NCBI RefSeq assembly: GCF_030269685.1
Contig: NZ_BSTT01000021.1
Coordinates: 1 to 64,000 of the forward strand
Direction: 5' to 3'
Length of the DNA: 64,000 bases
Origin: Actinomycetospora sp. NBRC 106378
GTDB taxonomy: Bacteria; Actinomycetota; Actinomycetes; Mycobacteriales; Pseudonocardiaceae
Shown in pieces: positions 41,365 to 50,076 of this stretch (the stretch's first letter is position 1; every line of letters begins with the position of its first letter). Position numbers and translations under genes: made by a program. The notes under the pieces are model-generated. The model was not told the origin of the DNA. It did no database searches and worked only from the letters and a program-made list of their open reading frames with translations.

Positions 41365-42459
41365 GTGACCACGCTCGCCGTCATCGGCGCCGGCCCCGCC
41401 GGCCTCACGCTCGCCCGCGTCCTGCAGCGCCTGGACGCCCCCTACGACGTCGTGGTCCTCGACCGCGACCACGGCCCCGACGACCGCCCGCAGGGCGGGA
41501 CGCTCGACATGCACGCCGGCTCCGGGCAGACCGCCCTCGAGCGCGCCGGCCTCCTCGACGCCTTCCACGCGGTCGCCCGCCCCGAGGGCCAGGACGTGCG
41601 CCTGCTCGCCCACACCGGGGAGACCCTGATCAGCCACGTCGCCGGCCCGGAGGAGGTGGCGCCGGAGATCGACCGGGGCGACCTGCGGGCACTCCTGCTC
41701 GACGCGCTGCGCCCCGGAACCGTGCGCTGGGGCACGAAGTTCGACCGGATCGACGGCACGGACCTCGTGCTCGACGACGGGTCCCGGCTCGCGGCCGACG
41801 TGGTCGTCGGGGCCGACGGGGCCTGGTCCCGGGTCCGGCCGCTGCTCTCCCCGGCCCGCCCCGAGTACTCCGGCGTCGTGTTCGTCGAGTTCCGCCTGAC
41901 CGACGTCGACACCCGCCGTCCGGACCTCGCCGCCCTCGTCGGCCGCGGGTCGATGTCGGCCCCCTACGCGAACCGCTCGCTCATCGCCCAGCGCAACGCC
42001 CGCGGCGTCGTCCGGGGCTACGCGGCACTGCGTCGCCCCGCCGACACGCCGGACCTCGACGACCGCGACGTCCTGCTCGGGTACTTCGCCGACTACGCGG
42101 ACGAGCTCACCGACCTCGTCCGGGCCGCCGACGAGGGCTTCGTGGTGCGGCCGATCACGGCACTCCCGGTCGGGCACCGTTGGGAGCCCGTGCCCGGGAT
42201 GACCCTCGTCGGGGACGCCGCCCACCTCATGAGCCCGTTCTCCGGGATGGGCGCGAACCTCGCGATGCTCGACGGCTCGGACCTGGCCCTCGCCCTCGCC
42301 GAGCACGGCCCCGCGGGGATCACCGCGTACGAGGAGCTGATGTTCCCGCGCAGCGAGGCCGCCGCCCGGGGGGCGGCCGCCGGCATCGCGGACGCGATCG
42401 CGCCGGACGCGCCGGCCCACAGCCTGCGTCACCTGTCGCAGATGCTCCAGGAGGCGTGA
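41365..42459 (+). CDS. TetX-like FAD-dependent monooxygenase
   Basis: A 364-residue class A flavoprotein monooxygenase. The FAD motifs are VIGAGPAGLTLARVLQRL, VVGADGAWSRVRPLL and LVGDAAHLMSPFSGMGANLAMLDGSDLA. The GGTLDMHAGSGQTALERAGL segment is typical of the TetX group. Relatives hydroxylate tetracyclines or other polycyclic aromatics, but antibiotic resistance cannot be claimed from sequence. It starts at GTG 41365 and is divergent from a TetR gene. Confidence 0.87.
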   Translation: MTTLAVIGAGPAGLTLARVLQRLDAPYDVVVLDRDHGPDDRPQGGTLDMHAGSGQTALERAGLLDAFHAVARPEGQDVRLLAHTGETLISHVAGPEEVAPEIDRGDLRALLLDALRPGTVRWGTKFDRIDGTDLVLDDGSRLAADVVVGADGAWSRVRPLLSPARPEYSGVVFVEFRLTDVDTRRPDLAALVGRGSMSAPYANRSLIAQRNARGVVRGYAALRRPADTPDLDDRDVLLGYFADYADELTDLVRAADEGFVVRPITALPVGHRWEPVPGMTLVGDAAHLMSPFSGMGANLAMLDGSDLALALAEHGPAGITAYEELMFPRSEAAARGAAAGIADAIAPDAPAHSLRHLSQMLQEA

Positions 42460-42535
42460 GCCGTCACAGGAACGACATCTCGTGGTGACGTGGGCGGTTC
42501 CGCGCCCCGTGTTCGATGAGGCACCCTCGGCCACC

Positions 42536-43903
42536 ATGACACCCCGGGCCGACGGCACCGTCCGCACACGACCCCGGGTGGTGATCGTCGGCAGCGGCTT
42601 CGCCGGATACCACACGGCGAAATCCCTGGCCCGGCGCACCCGTGGCGAGATCGACATCGTCGTGGTCAGCCCCACGAACTACTTCCTCTACCTGCCGCTG
42701 CTCCCCGAGGTCGCGGGCGGGATCCTCGAGCCGCGCCGGATCGCGGTCGCCCTCTCCGACACGCTGCCCCCGTGCGTGCGGCACGCGCCGGGCGAGGTGG
42801 ACGCCATCGACCTCGAGGCCCGGGAGATCGGCTGGCTCGACCCGGAGGGTGTCGCCCACCGGACGGGGTACGACCGCCTGGTCCTCGCCGCCGGCAGCGT
42901 CCACAAGGTGATGCCGGTGCCGGGCGTGAGCGAGTACGCCGTGGGCTTCCGCGGGGTCCCCGAGGCCCACTACCTGCGCGACCACCTGGTCCGCCAGGTC
43001 GACCTCGCGGCGATGAGCGAGGATCCGGACGAGGTCGCCGCGCGGTGCACCTTCGTCGTGGTCGGCGCGGGTTACACGGGGACCGAGGTCGCCGCGCAGG
43101 GCCAGCTGTTCACGCGGGCCCTGGCGCGCAGCCGGGGCCTCGACCCGGACTCCATGCGCTGGGTGCTGGTCAGCCGGGGCCGGGTCCTCGCCGGGCTCGA
43201 CGAGCACCTCTCCCGCACCGCCGACGCCGTCCTGCGTCGTCGCGGGGTGGAGGTGCACACGGACACGACCATGGACGAGGCCGCGCGGGACGACGTGCTC
43301 CTGTCCTCCGGCGAGCGGATCGCGACCCGGACGCTGCTGTGGTGCGTCGGGGTGCGCGTGGACCCGCTGATCGAGGACCTGCCCATCGAGATCGACGGCG
43401 GGCGGGTGGTGGTCGAGGCGACGCTGCAGGTGCCGGGCCGTCCCGACCTCTACGCGTGCGGTGACGCGGCGGCGGTGCCCGACCCGAGTCGCCCCGGGGA
43501 GGCCACCCCGATGACCGCCCAGCACGCCGTGCGCCAGGGCGCGCTGGCCGGGCGCAACGTCGCCGCCTCCCTCGGCTACGGCACCGTGCGCCCGTACCGC
43601 CACCGCGACCTCGGTTTCGTCGTCGACCTCGGCGGCCTGGAGGCGGCCGCCGCCCCGCTGCGCGTCCCGCTGACCGGACTCCCGGCGAAGGTGGTGACCC
43701 GCGGCTACCACCTCGCCGCCATGCCGGGGAACCGCCTGCGGATCGCCGTGGACTGGATGCTCGAGGCCCTGCAGCCGCGCCAGAGCGCCCAGCTCGGGCT
43801 CGTCCGCTCCCCCGCCGTCCCGCTCGACACCGCCTCGCCCGAGGTGCCGCAGCACCACCTCGGCTTCCCGCACGCCACGGCGCGCTCCGGCGCCGACGCG
43901 TGA
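42536..43903 (+). CDS. ndh: Type II NADH dehydrogenase (NDH-2)-like oxidoreductase
   Basis: A 455-residue flavoprotein with two dinucleotide folds: VVIVGSGFAGYHTAKSLARR for FAD and FVVVGAGYTGTEVAAQ for NADH. It also has NYFLYLPLLPEVAGGILEPRRI and DLYACGDAAAVPDP, and a C-terminal region (PAKVVTRGYHLAAMPGNRLRIAVDWMLEAL) that usually provides membrane attachment. It oxidises NADH and reduces quinone without pumping protons. It could recycle the NADH from formate oxidation. ATG 42536 is preferred to GTG 42482 because the FAD motif begins soon after it. Confidence 0.85.
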   Translation: MTPRADGTVRTRPRVVIVGSGFAGYHTAKSLARRTRGEIDIVVVSPTNYFLYLPLLPEVAGGILEPRRIAVALSDTLPPCVRHAPGEVDAIDLEAREIGWLDPEGVAHRTGYDRLVLAAGSVHKVMPVPGVSEYAVGFRGVPEAHYLRDHLVRQVDLAAMSEDPDEVAARCTFVVVGAGYTGTEVAAQGQLFTRALARSRGLDPDSMRWVLVSRGRVLAGLDEHLSRTADAVLRRRGVEVHTDTTMDEAARDDVLLSSGERIATRTLLWCVGVRVDPLIEDLPIEIDGGRVVVEATLQVPGRPDLYACGDAAAVPDPSRPGEATPMTAQHAVRQGALAGRNVAASLGYGTVRPYRHRDLGFVVDLGGLEAAAAPLRVPLTGLPAKVVTRGYHLAAMPGNRLRIAVDWMLEALQPRQSAQLGLVRSPAVPLDTASPEVPQHHLGFPHATARSGADA

Positions 43904-44174
43904 GGAAATGGTGACGGCCGCGACCGGATCGATACATGCATACGGAACCATGGGTTCTGCATTTCCGTCGCGCCGAACAATTGAATCGTGCACTGTGAAT
44001 TCGACCGGACGATCAATTCGCCCCCCAGGTGGAGTCGACGTCTCCCCCATCCGCCACCCCGCGTGTGAGCTGGGCGTTCGCAGAACCGGCGTCCGGTGGC
44101 ACGCTCCCCTGCTCCGCACCGTGATCCGACCTACCGCCCGGTTTCCCGCGCGATCGCGATTTCCGCGCCGACGC
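43904..44174. other. AT-richer gene-free stretch
   Basis: A 532-base gap follows the NDH-2 gene. Its first half has lower GC than anything nearby (GATCGATACATGCATACGG, GAACAATTGAATCG) and several short dyads, such as GAACC-ATG-GGTTC near 43946 and GAATT/AATTC arms near 44000. No reading frame there is convincing. It may be a regulatory region or a scar of past insertion. The second half holds the 6C-type RNA. Confidence 0.6.
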
Positions 44175-44204
44175 TTGTCGTCGGGTCCTCGCAAGGTTTA
44201 CCGT
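44175..44204 (+). promoter_or_regulatory. Promoter of the 6C-type RNA
   Basis: A -35 box TTGTCG (44175-44180) and a -10 box TACCGT (44199-44204) are 18 bases apart, the standard vegetative spacing. The predicted transcription start, about 7 bases on, falls exactly at the outer stem of the RNA (44211-44212). Confidence 0.65.
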
Positions 44205-44210
44205 GGCATC

Positions 44211-44288
44211 CGTAGCCGGGCAGCAACGTCTCCCCCCGACGAAATCCGGGTCACCCCCCCAGACCCGGAGGTGTGCTGCCCGGCTACT
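44211..44288 (+). ncRNA. 6C small RNA
   Basis: A 14-base outer stem (GTAGCCGGGCAGCA, 44212-44225, with its exact complement at 44274-44287) encloses two hairpins. The first, CGTC-TCCCCCC-GACG (44227-44241), has six C in its loop. The second, CCGGGTC-ACCCCCCCA-GACCCGG (44246-44268), has seven. Two stem-loops each with six or more C are the defining feature of the actinobacterial 6C RNA family, of which M. tuberculosis B11 is a member. Family members act in trans on mRNAs through their C-rich loops. It has its own promoter, so it is probably independent of the downstream gene. Confidence 0.88.
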
Positions 44289-44435
44289 CGAACTCGGGCC
44301 CGTCCCGTCGGCCCGCAGGAACGGGGTCGGGCAGCCGTCGGTCGTGGTATCCACGATGATGGGCGTCCCGGGCGTCGGTGCCTCCACCGGTCCGGGCCCC
44401 TGCCCGCCAGTCCCCGAACCGACGAGGTGCAGCAC

Positions 44436-44753
44436 ATGGCTCTGATGCGTCGAGTGGCCACTCTCGGGGCCGCGGTGGCCGCGGCCCGGCAGTACGCCCG
44501 CCAGAACCCGGAGAAGGTCAACCGGTACGCCGACCAGGCCGCCTCCTTCATCGACCAGCGCACGAACGGCCGTTTCCGCCGCCAGATCGACGGGGCGCTG
44601 CGTCAGGTCCGCAAGGAGACCAGCGTCCCCGGACGCACGGTGCCCGGGCCGAGCCAGGCCGGGCAGTACGGGCCGCAGCAGTCCCGGTACGACCCCTACC
44701 GCGCCGACGGCTCCACCACCCGCCGCTACCCCAGCGAGCGCACCGACCGCTGA
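44436..44753 (+). CDS. MT0933-like small protein (putative antitoxin family)
   Basis: A 105-residue basic protein. The segment ARQYARQNPEKVNRYADQAASFIDQRTNGRFRRQIDGALRQVRKET is the helical repeat pattern of the MT0933/Rv0909 family of small proteins that are annotated as antitoxins. No toxin gene is adjacent: the next gene is a peptidase. Thus a toxin-antitoxin role is not supported here. The C-terminal 45 residues are disordered (PSQAGQYGPQQSRYDPYRADG). Its leader contains or follows the 6C RNA. Confidence 0.72.
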   Translation: MALMRRVATLGAAVAAARQYARQNPEKVNRYADQAASFIDQRTNGRFRRQIDGALRQVRKETSVPGRTVPGPSQAGQYGPQQSRYDPYRADGSTTRRYPSERTDR

Positions 44754-44821
44754 ACCCGCGCGCCGGACCCGACCGCGAATCCGGGCGCGCACCGCGTCGG
44801 AACCGGTTAGCGTCGGCGCCC

Positions 44822-46813
44822 GTGCAGCCGGCCGACATCGCCCGACTCGTCAGCCCCGGTGACCCGCGGGTCTCCCCCGACGGCAGCCGGGTCGCGCTCG
44901 TCGTCAGCCGCGTCGACCTCGAGGCCGACCGCTACCGCACCGCGATCTGGATCGCGCCGGTGGACGGTCGGCCGCGGCCGTTGACCAGCGGCGACGGGGA
45001 CGCGAACCCCCGCTGGTCCCCGGACGGGACGCGGCTCGCGTTCACCCGCTCCGGACCCGGGCCGGACGGCCCGCACCAGCTGCTGGTCCTCCCGGTCGAC
45101 GGACCCGGCGAGCCGGTGACGCTCGTCGAGCGCGCGTCCGCGATCGGGGAGCCCGCGTGGTCCCCGGACGGGTCCGCGATCGCCTTCACCTCGCGGGAGC
45201 CGCGGCCCGACGCGCCCCCGTTCACCGTCGTGGGTACGCCCGACCGCACGACGCTCCCCCGCCGCATCGACCGGCTGCTCCCCAAGCTCGACGGCGAGGG
45301 CTGGATCGTCGACCGCCCGCGGGCGGTCTTCGTGGTCGCGGCCGACACGCCCGCGTCCGCCCGGCTCATCGCCCACCACCGCTACGACATCAGCGGACCG
45401 GCCTGGTCGCCCGACGGGCGGGAGCTCGCGGTCACGACCGTGCGCGACGAGCCGGACGCCGACCTGACCATGGTGGAGGCCCTGCACCGGCTCGACGTCG
45501 GGACCGGGGAGATCCGGCCGCTCACCACCTCCTCGAGCCTCTCGGTGACCCGCCCGTCGTGGTCCCCCGACGGCGCGTCGATCGCGGTGCTCACCGAGGA
45601 CGTCACGCTCATCCCGTCCTTCGGGCGGGTCGCGGTCGTCCCGACGACGGGTGGGGAACCGGCGGTGCTCACGGCGGGACTCGACCGTCAGGCGGCGCCG
45701 TTCGTCGGCGGCCGCGCGCCGCTGTGGCGGGGCTCCGAGCTCCTCTTCACCGTCGAGGACCACGGCACGCAGCCGCTGTACGCCGTCCCCGCGGACGGCT
45801 CCGGCGAGCCCGTCGAGGTCCTCGGCGGCACCCGCGCGATCGTCGGGTACGACGCGGCCGGGGACACCCTCGCGGTCCTGACGACGGGTCCGACCTCCCG
45901 GCCCGAGCTCGCCGTGGTGCGCGACGGTCGGGAGACGACCCTGTCGTCGTTCTCCGCCGCCTTCCACCGGGACCTGCCCGTCGACGCGCCCGAGCACCTG
46001 CGGGTGCCCTCGTCCGGCGGCGGGGAGATCGACGCGTGGCTGCTGCGGCCGCGCAGCGCCGCGCTGGCCGGCGCCGACGGCCGGACGCCGCTGCTGCTCT
46101 CGGTGCACGGCGGGCCGATGACCCAGTACCCGACGGCGTGGTTCGACGAGTTCGCGATGTGGTCCGGCGCCGGCTACGCCGTGCTCTGGTGCAACCCGCA
46201 CGGGTCCAGCGGCGACACCGAGGCCGCGCTGCGCGCGATCCGGTCGCCGGAATCCGCCGAGACGCCGGGCACCGGGTGGGGCGGCGTCGACGCCGACGAC
46301 GTCCTCGCCGCCCTCGACGCCGCCCTCGCGCGCGACGCCGCGCTCGACCCGGCGCGGGTGGGCGTGCTCGGCGGCTCCTACGGCGGGTTCATGACGACGT
46401 GGCTGATCGCCCACTCCGACCGGTTCGCGGCGGCCTGCTCGGAGCGGGCGGCGAACAACCTGCTGTCGCTGGAGTGGGGCGGGTCGGACCTGGCGGGCTT
46501 CTTCCGGTTCGAGATGGGTGTCGACCACCTCGCGCACCCGGACGTCTATCGCCGGATGTCCCCGACCTCGTCCGTCGAGCACATCCACACCCCGCTGCTG
46601 ATCCTGCACGCCGACGACGACCTGCGGTGCCCGCCGGAGCAGGCCGACCAGCTGTACCTGGCGCTGCGCCTGCTCGGCCGCGAGGTGGAGTACTGGCGGT
46701 TCCCCGACGAGGGCCACGAGCTGTCGCGCACCGGCTCCCCCCGCCGTCGCGTGCAGCGCGCCGAGATCATCCTCGACTTCTTCGCCCGGCACCTGGCGCC
46801 GGGGATGCCGTAG
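44822..46813 (+). CDS. S9 family (prolyl oligopeptidase-like, S9C) peptidase
   Basis: A 663-residue serine peptidase without a signal peptide. An N-terminal beta-propeller carries repeated WSPDG blades (RWSPDGTRLAF, AWSPDGSAIAF, SWSPDGASIAV), followed by the alpha/beta hydrolase domain: VHGGPMTQYPTAW oxyanion segment, GVLGGSYGGFMTTW nucleophile Ser, Asp in LHADDDLRCP and His in DEGHELS. It cleaves small peptides, or removes acyl-amino acids. It starts at GTG 44822. Confidence 0.9.
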   Translation: MQPADIARLVSPGDPRVSPDGSRVALVVSRVDLEADRYRTAIWIAPVDGRPRPLTSGDGDANPRWSPDGTRLAFTRSGPGPDGPHQLLVLPVDGPGEPVTLVERASAIGEPAWSPDGSAIAFTSREPRPDAPPFTVVGTPDRTTLPRRIDRLLPKLDGEGWIVDRPRAVFVVAADTPASARLIAHHRYDISGPAWSPDGRELAVTTVRDEPDADLTMVEALHRLDVGTGEIRPLTTSSSLSVTRPSWSPDGASIAVLTEDVTLIPSFGRVAVVPTTGGEPAVLTAGLDRQAAPFVGGRAPLWRGSELLFTVEDHGTQPLYAVPADGSGEPVEVLGGTRAIVGYDAAGDTLAVLTTGPTSRPELAVVRDGRETTLSSFSAAFHRDLPVDAPEHLRVPSSGGGEIDAWLLRPRSAALAGADGRTPLLLSVHGGPMTQYPTAWFDEFAMWSGAGYAVLWCNPHGSSGDTEAALRAIRSPESAETPGTGWGGVDADDVLAALDAALARDAALDPARVGVLGGSYGGFMTTWLIAHSDRFAAACSERAANNLLSLEWGGSDLAGFFRFEMGVDHLAHPDVYRRMSPTSSVEHIHTPLLILHADDDLRCPPEQADQLYLALRLLGREVEYWRFPDEGHELSRTGSPRRRVQRAEIILDFFARHLAPGMP

Positions 46814-46831
46814 CCGGGCGCGGCGCAGCGC

Positions 46832-47605
46832 CTAGGCGATCGCGCGGTCAGCCGTCGTCGGGACCGAGGCCAGTTCGGCCGCGACGACGCGCTGGACGGC
46901 CGCCGAGGTCAGCTGGGCGATGTGGCCGCCCTCGACGACGACGTTGCGGGCGTAGGGGTCGTGGCTCGACCGCCACGGCACCGCGCCGTCGGTGCGGCTG
47001 TAGATGCTGGTGAAGGGCACGTCCTCGGGCCAGGGCGCGCGCAGCGTCCCGCGGAAGTCGGCGCAGCAGCGCCCGATCATGCAGCCGAGCCCGAAGAGCC
47101 CGGGCATCCCGGCGGAACCGATGGCGGCCATGCTCCAGGCGACGGCCGCCATGGACGGGGTGAGGCCGCCCCAGCGGTCGAAGGGCGTGCCGATGGTGAT
47201 CAACTGGGCCACCGACTCCGGCGCGGCGGCGCCCACCGCGCGGCCGAACTGGCCGCCGCGACTGTGCCCGATCACGCGGACCGGCTCGCCGGCGTCCGCG
47301 GCGATCGTGCGGACCCGCCGGGTCAGCGAGTCGACGGTGCGCTGCGCGCAGCCCATCCCCGAGCCGAGGGTGAACGGGTGGACGTCGTAGCCGAGGCGGG
47401 TCAGCCACCGGGCCATCGGCTCGAGGCAGGGTCCGGTCTCGCACATCCCGCCGAGCAGCACGACGGGGCCGCCGCCGGGGTGCGTGACCTGCTCGGTCGG
47501 CCCGACGGACCGGTGCCGCAGGCCCGTGACGCCGATGGTCGCGTGGCCCATGGTCGTGAGACCGAAGCCGACCACCGCGTCCCATCCGGGGGGACTCCAC
47601 CGCAT
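46832..47605 (-). CDS. Lipase-like alpha/beta hydrolase
   Basis: A 257-residue alpha/beta hydrolase with the nucleophile elbow GHSRGG (IGHSRGGQFGRAVG), an oxyanion segment VVLLGGMCETGPCLEPMARWL, the acid Asp in SRTDGAVPW and the His in EGGHIAQL. The layout resembles small triacylglycerol lipases/esterases of mycobacteria and relatives. No signal peptide is seen. A Cys-rich stretch (GLGCMIGRCCADF) is unusual. Confidence 0.8.
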   Translation of the reverse strand: MRWSPPGWDAVVGFGLTTMGHATIGVTGLRHRSVGPTEQVTHPGGGPVVLLGGMCETGPCLEPMARWLTRLGYDVHPFTLGSGMGCAQRTVDSLTRRVRTIAADAGEPVRVIGHSRGGQFGRAVGAAAPESVAQLITIGTPFDRWGGLTPSMAAVAWSMAAIGSAGMPGLFGLGCMIGRCCADFRGTLRAPWPEDVPFTSIYSRTDGAVPWRSSHDPYARNVVVEGGHIAQLTSAAVQRVVAAELASVPTTADRAIA

Positions 47606-47652
47606 GGCACTCCTCCGATCCCCGACGACCAGTAAGCTGACTTACCCACGCG

Positions 47653-48365
47653 TCAGAGCGCCGGAAACCAGGTGAGGGCCTCGGCGACGAGGGACGGGTC
47701 GCCCACGTCGTCCCCGTGGGTCACCGCGTAGCAGGGGCCGACGTCGAGCCAGGCCCGCGCTCGGGCGGCGAGCTCGTCGGTGACGCCGTAGGCCGAGGCC
47801 AGCTCGCGTGCCGTGTCCGGGCCCGCCCGCAGCAGGGGCCACACCAGGTCCTTGGCCGGGTCGCCGGCCCGGGCGTCGCCCCAGTCGATCACGCCCGAGA
47901 CCCGTCCCCGGTGGACGAGCACGTGATCCGCCGAGAGATCCCCGTGCACGACGACGGCGGCGGGCGCGTCACGGAGGAGGTCCAGCCGGCCGCGCAACCA
48001 CCGACCCGTCGCACCCGGCAGGCGGGGGACGACCTCGGCGGTGAACCGGTCGACGTGCGCGTCCCGCATCGCAGACGTCCGCTCCGGTGGCGGGAGGCCC
48101 CGGCGGACGGCCTCGGCGAGGTCGACGGCGTGCAGGGCTGCGAGGAACTCGCCGATCGCGGTCCCGACGCCGGGCCCGTCGTCGGGAAGGGCCGGACGCC
48201 CGGGGACGATCCGGTGGCGCACCGTCAGCGGAGACTCAGCAGGGTGGTCTCGGTGTGCAGCCACGGTTCGACGTCGGGGCGCTTCGCGGTGCGCTCCACC
48301 CAGACGCCGTCCACGAGCCACGCGTCGCAGTCCCAGCCGGAGCCGAGGTACTTGCGGGTAGTCAC
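47653..48365 (-). pseudogene. Aminoglycoside phosphotransferase-family (APH) gene, frameshifted and internally shortened
   Basis: Two frames together make one APH-fold kinase. The 5' part (48365 down to a TGA at 48225) encodes VTTRKYLGSGWDCDAWLVDGVWVERTAKRPDVEPWLHTETTLLSLR. The 3' part, in another frame, encodes VRHRIVPGRPALP and then the kinase motifs VVHGDLSADHVLV and GVIDWGDARAGDP. The change of frame falls around 48225-48240. About 20-25 residues usually found between these parts of the family (the inter-lobe strand) are also missing, so it looks like a genuine loss of function rather than only a base-call error. Confidence 0.7.
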
Positions 48366-48380
48366 GTCCGCTAGCGTGCC

Positions 48381-49040
48381 GTGCGTGCTGTGGCGCCCCT
48401 CACGACGGTCCTCCTCGTGAGCACCTCTTTCGACGGGAGCGCTCGCCACGACGAGGCCGACACGGAGAACTCCCCGGAGTCCGTCCCGAGTGACTCCGCG
48501 ACGATGGGTCGGAAGGAACCGTGGAGCGTCCGGCTGGAGCGAACCCGTCGTGGGCGCATCGCGATCTCGGTCTTCCTCGTCGTCCTCGTCGGTTCGCTGC
48601 TCGTCATCAACGCTCCGGCAAGCGCCACCAAACGAGGGCTGATGACCGTCGTGGCCCCGGTACTCAGCGCCCTCGGCATGGAGCAGGGGTGGGGCGTCTT
48701 CGCCCCGAACCCGCGCGGCTTCAGTCTCGAGGTCGAGGCCCACATCCAGCAGGTGGACGGCTCCCAGCGGATCGTGCCGATCGAGTCCGGACGCGGGTTG
48801 GACGAGTACTGGACCTACCGCTGGCAGCGATGGGCCGACCGGCTCGCCAACGGCCCCGACAACGTGGCGATGTGGGACCCGTTCTGCCGCTACCTCGCCG
48901 ATCAGGACCGCGCAGCCGGCGGGAAGCCGGTACGGGTCGCCCTGGTCAATCGGCGGTCCGACACGCTGCCGCCCGGCGACGGTCCGGCTCGGGGCCCGGC
49001 GGTCTACCGCGAGTTCTTCGCGATCGGTGTCGCGCCGTGA
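48381..49040 (+). CDS. Membrane-anchored protein paired with an HTTM protein
   Basis: A protein of up to 219 residues with one N-terminal helix (IAISVFLVVLVGSLLVINAP) and an extracellular domain (GMEQGWGVFAPNPRGFSLEVEAHIQQVDGS). The W-x-V/M-F-A-P-N-P segment is typical of the short partners of HTTM (vitamin K-dependent carboxylase-like) proteins. Starts at GTG 48381, GTG 48417 and ATG 48504 are all possible and none has a clear ribosome site. Its stop overlaps the HTTM gene's GTG by 4 bases, so the two are coupled. Confidence 0.72.
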   Translation: MRAVAPLTTVLLVSTSFDGSARHDEADTENSPESVPSDSATMGRKEPWSVRLERTRRGRIAISVFLVVLVGSLLVINAPASATKRGLMTVVAPVLSALGMEQGWGVFAPNPRGFSLEVEAHIQQVDGSQRIVPIESGRGLDEYWTYRWQRWADRLANGPDNVAMWDPFCRYLADQDRAAGGKPVRVALVNRRSDTLPPGDGPARGPAVYREFFAIGVAP

Positions 49041-50008
49041 CCGGGACCCGCGGACGCGTACGTGCCGCACTGGTCGCGTGGAACCGCTTCTGGTTCGAGC
49101 CCACGGACACGACGCCGCTGGCGCTCTTCCGCATCGCGTTCGGCGTCGTCGCCACGCTGTGGACGCTCAGTCACCTGCCCGACCTCTTCACGTTCCTCGG
49201 TCCGAACGGCGTCCTGCCGTCGCCCCGTCCGCTCGAGTCGTGGCAATGGGGCCTGCTGAACCTCAACAGCAGCGTGCTCGCCGTGTCCGTGGTCTGGCTC
49301 GCCACCCTCCTGGCAGCGGTGGCACTGACGGTCGGCCGCCGTCCGCGTCTCGCCGCCGCGATCGTCTTCGTCGGCATCCTGTCGATCGAGCGGCGCAACT
49401 CCTACGTCCTCAACAACGGCGACGATCTCCTGCGCTATCTCGCCTTCTACCTGATGCTCGCGCCGTCCGGAGCGGCTCTGTCGCTGGACCGTTGGCGCCG
49501 GGACCGGGCGAGCTTCTGGACCGCAGAACTCCGTGCACCCTGGGCCCTCCGGCTGCTCCAGATCCAGCTGAGCCTCATCTACGTCTCGACCGTCTGGGCG
49601 AAGCTCCAGGGCGATACCTGGCGGAACGGCACCGCGGTCACCTACGCGTTGCGTGTCCAGGACATCACGCGATTCCCGCCGCCCGATGCCCTGCTCGGCT
49701 CCGTGGTCGTGTCGGAGTGGCTCACTTTCGGCACGTTGCTGCTCGAGCTCAGCCTGGGTGTCCTCGTCTGGAACCGACGCGCTCGTCCCTACGTGATCGC
49801 GCTCGGAGTGCTCATGCACCTCCTGATCGCGGTGGGCGTCATCGTCGGTTTCTTCAGCGCAGGGATGCTCTGCCTCTACCTGGTGTTCCTGTCGCCGGAG
49901 GCCGCCCGGCGGGTGATCATGTGGTTCCGGGGCAGGCTGTCCAGGGCGCGAGGCCGACCGTTACCGATTCGAGACGAAACTGGCGAGACGGTCGCTCGTT
50001 CGACGTAA
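49037..50008 (+). CDS. HTTM domain (vitamin K-dependent carboxylase-like) membrane protein
   Basis: A 323-residue protein with about eight membrane helices. It has the HTTM features LALFRIAFGVVATLWTLSHLPDLFTFLGPNGVLP near the start and SIERRNSYVLNNGDDLLRYLAFYLMLAPSG (the R-N-x-x-x-x-N-G/GD-x-L motif), then QIQLSLIYVSTVWAKLQGDTWRNGTAVTYAL. Bacterial relatives have no proven activity and occur with secreted partner proteins, as here. It is followed by a secreted protein and a sortase, so an envelope role is likely. Confidence 0.82.
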   Translation: MTGTRGRVRAALVAWNRFWFEPTDTTPLALFRIAFGVVATLWTLSHLPDLFTFLGPNGVLPSPRPLESWQWGLLNLNSSVLAVSVVWLATLLAAVALTVGRRPRLAAAIVFVGILSIERRNSYVLNNGDDLLRYLAFYLMLAPSGAALSLDRWRRDRASFWTAELRAPWALRLLQIQLSLIYVSTVWAKLQGDTWRNGTAVTYALRVQDITRFPPPDALLGSVVVSEWLTFGTLLLELSLGVLVWNRRARPYVIALGVLMHLLIAVGVIVGFFSAGMLCLYLVFLSPEAARRVIMWFRGRLSRARGRPLPIRDETGETVARST

Positions 50009-50076
50009 CGAAGGTCTCTGTCCGCACGACAAGCGGACACGTAGATGTGGGTCGGATCGAACAGGACGGGGCTGGA

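Noticed and set aside
43904-44435. A metabolite riboswitch in front of the MT0933-like gene
   Set aside because: The only strong structure has the two C-rich loops of 6C RNA and its own promoter. No cyclic-di-AMP, cobalamin, TPP or SAM riboswitch core was found.
44436-44753. Toxin-antitoxin pair
   Set aside because: The protein resembles the MT0933 family, but there is no toxin gene next to it.
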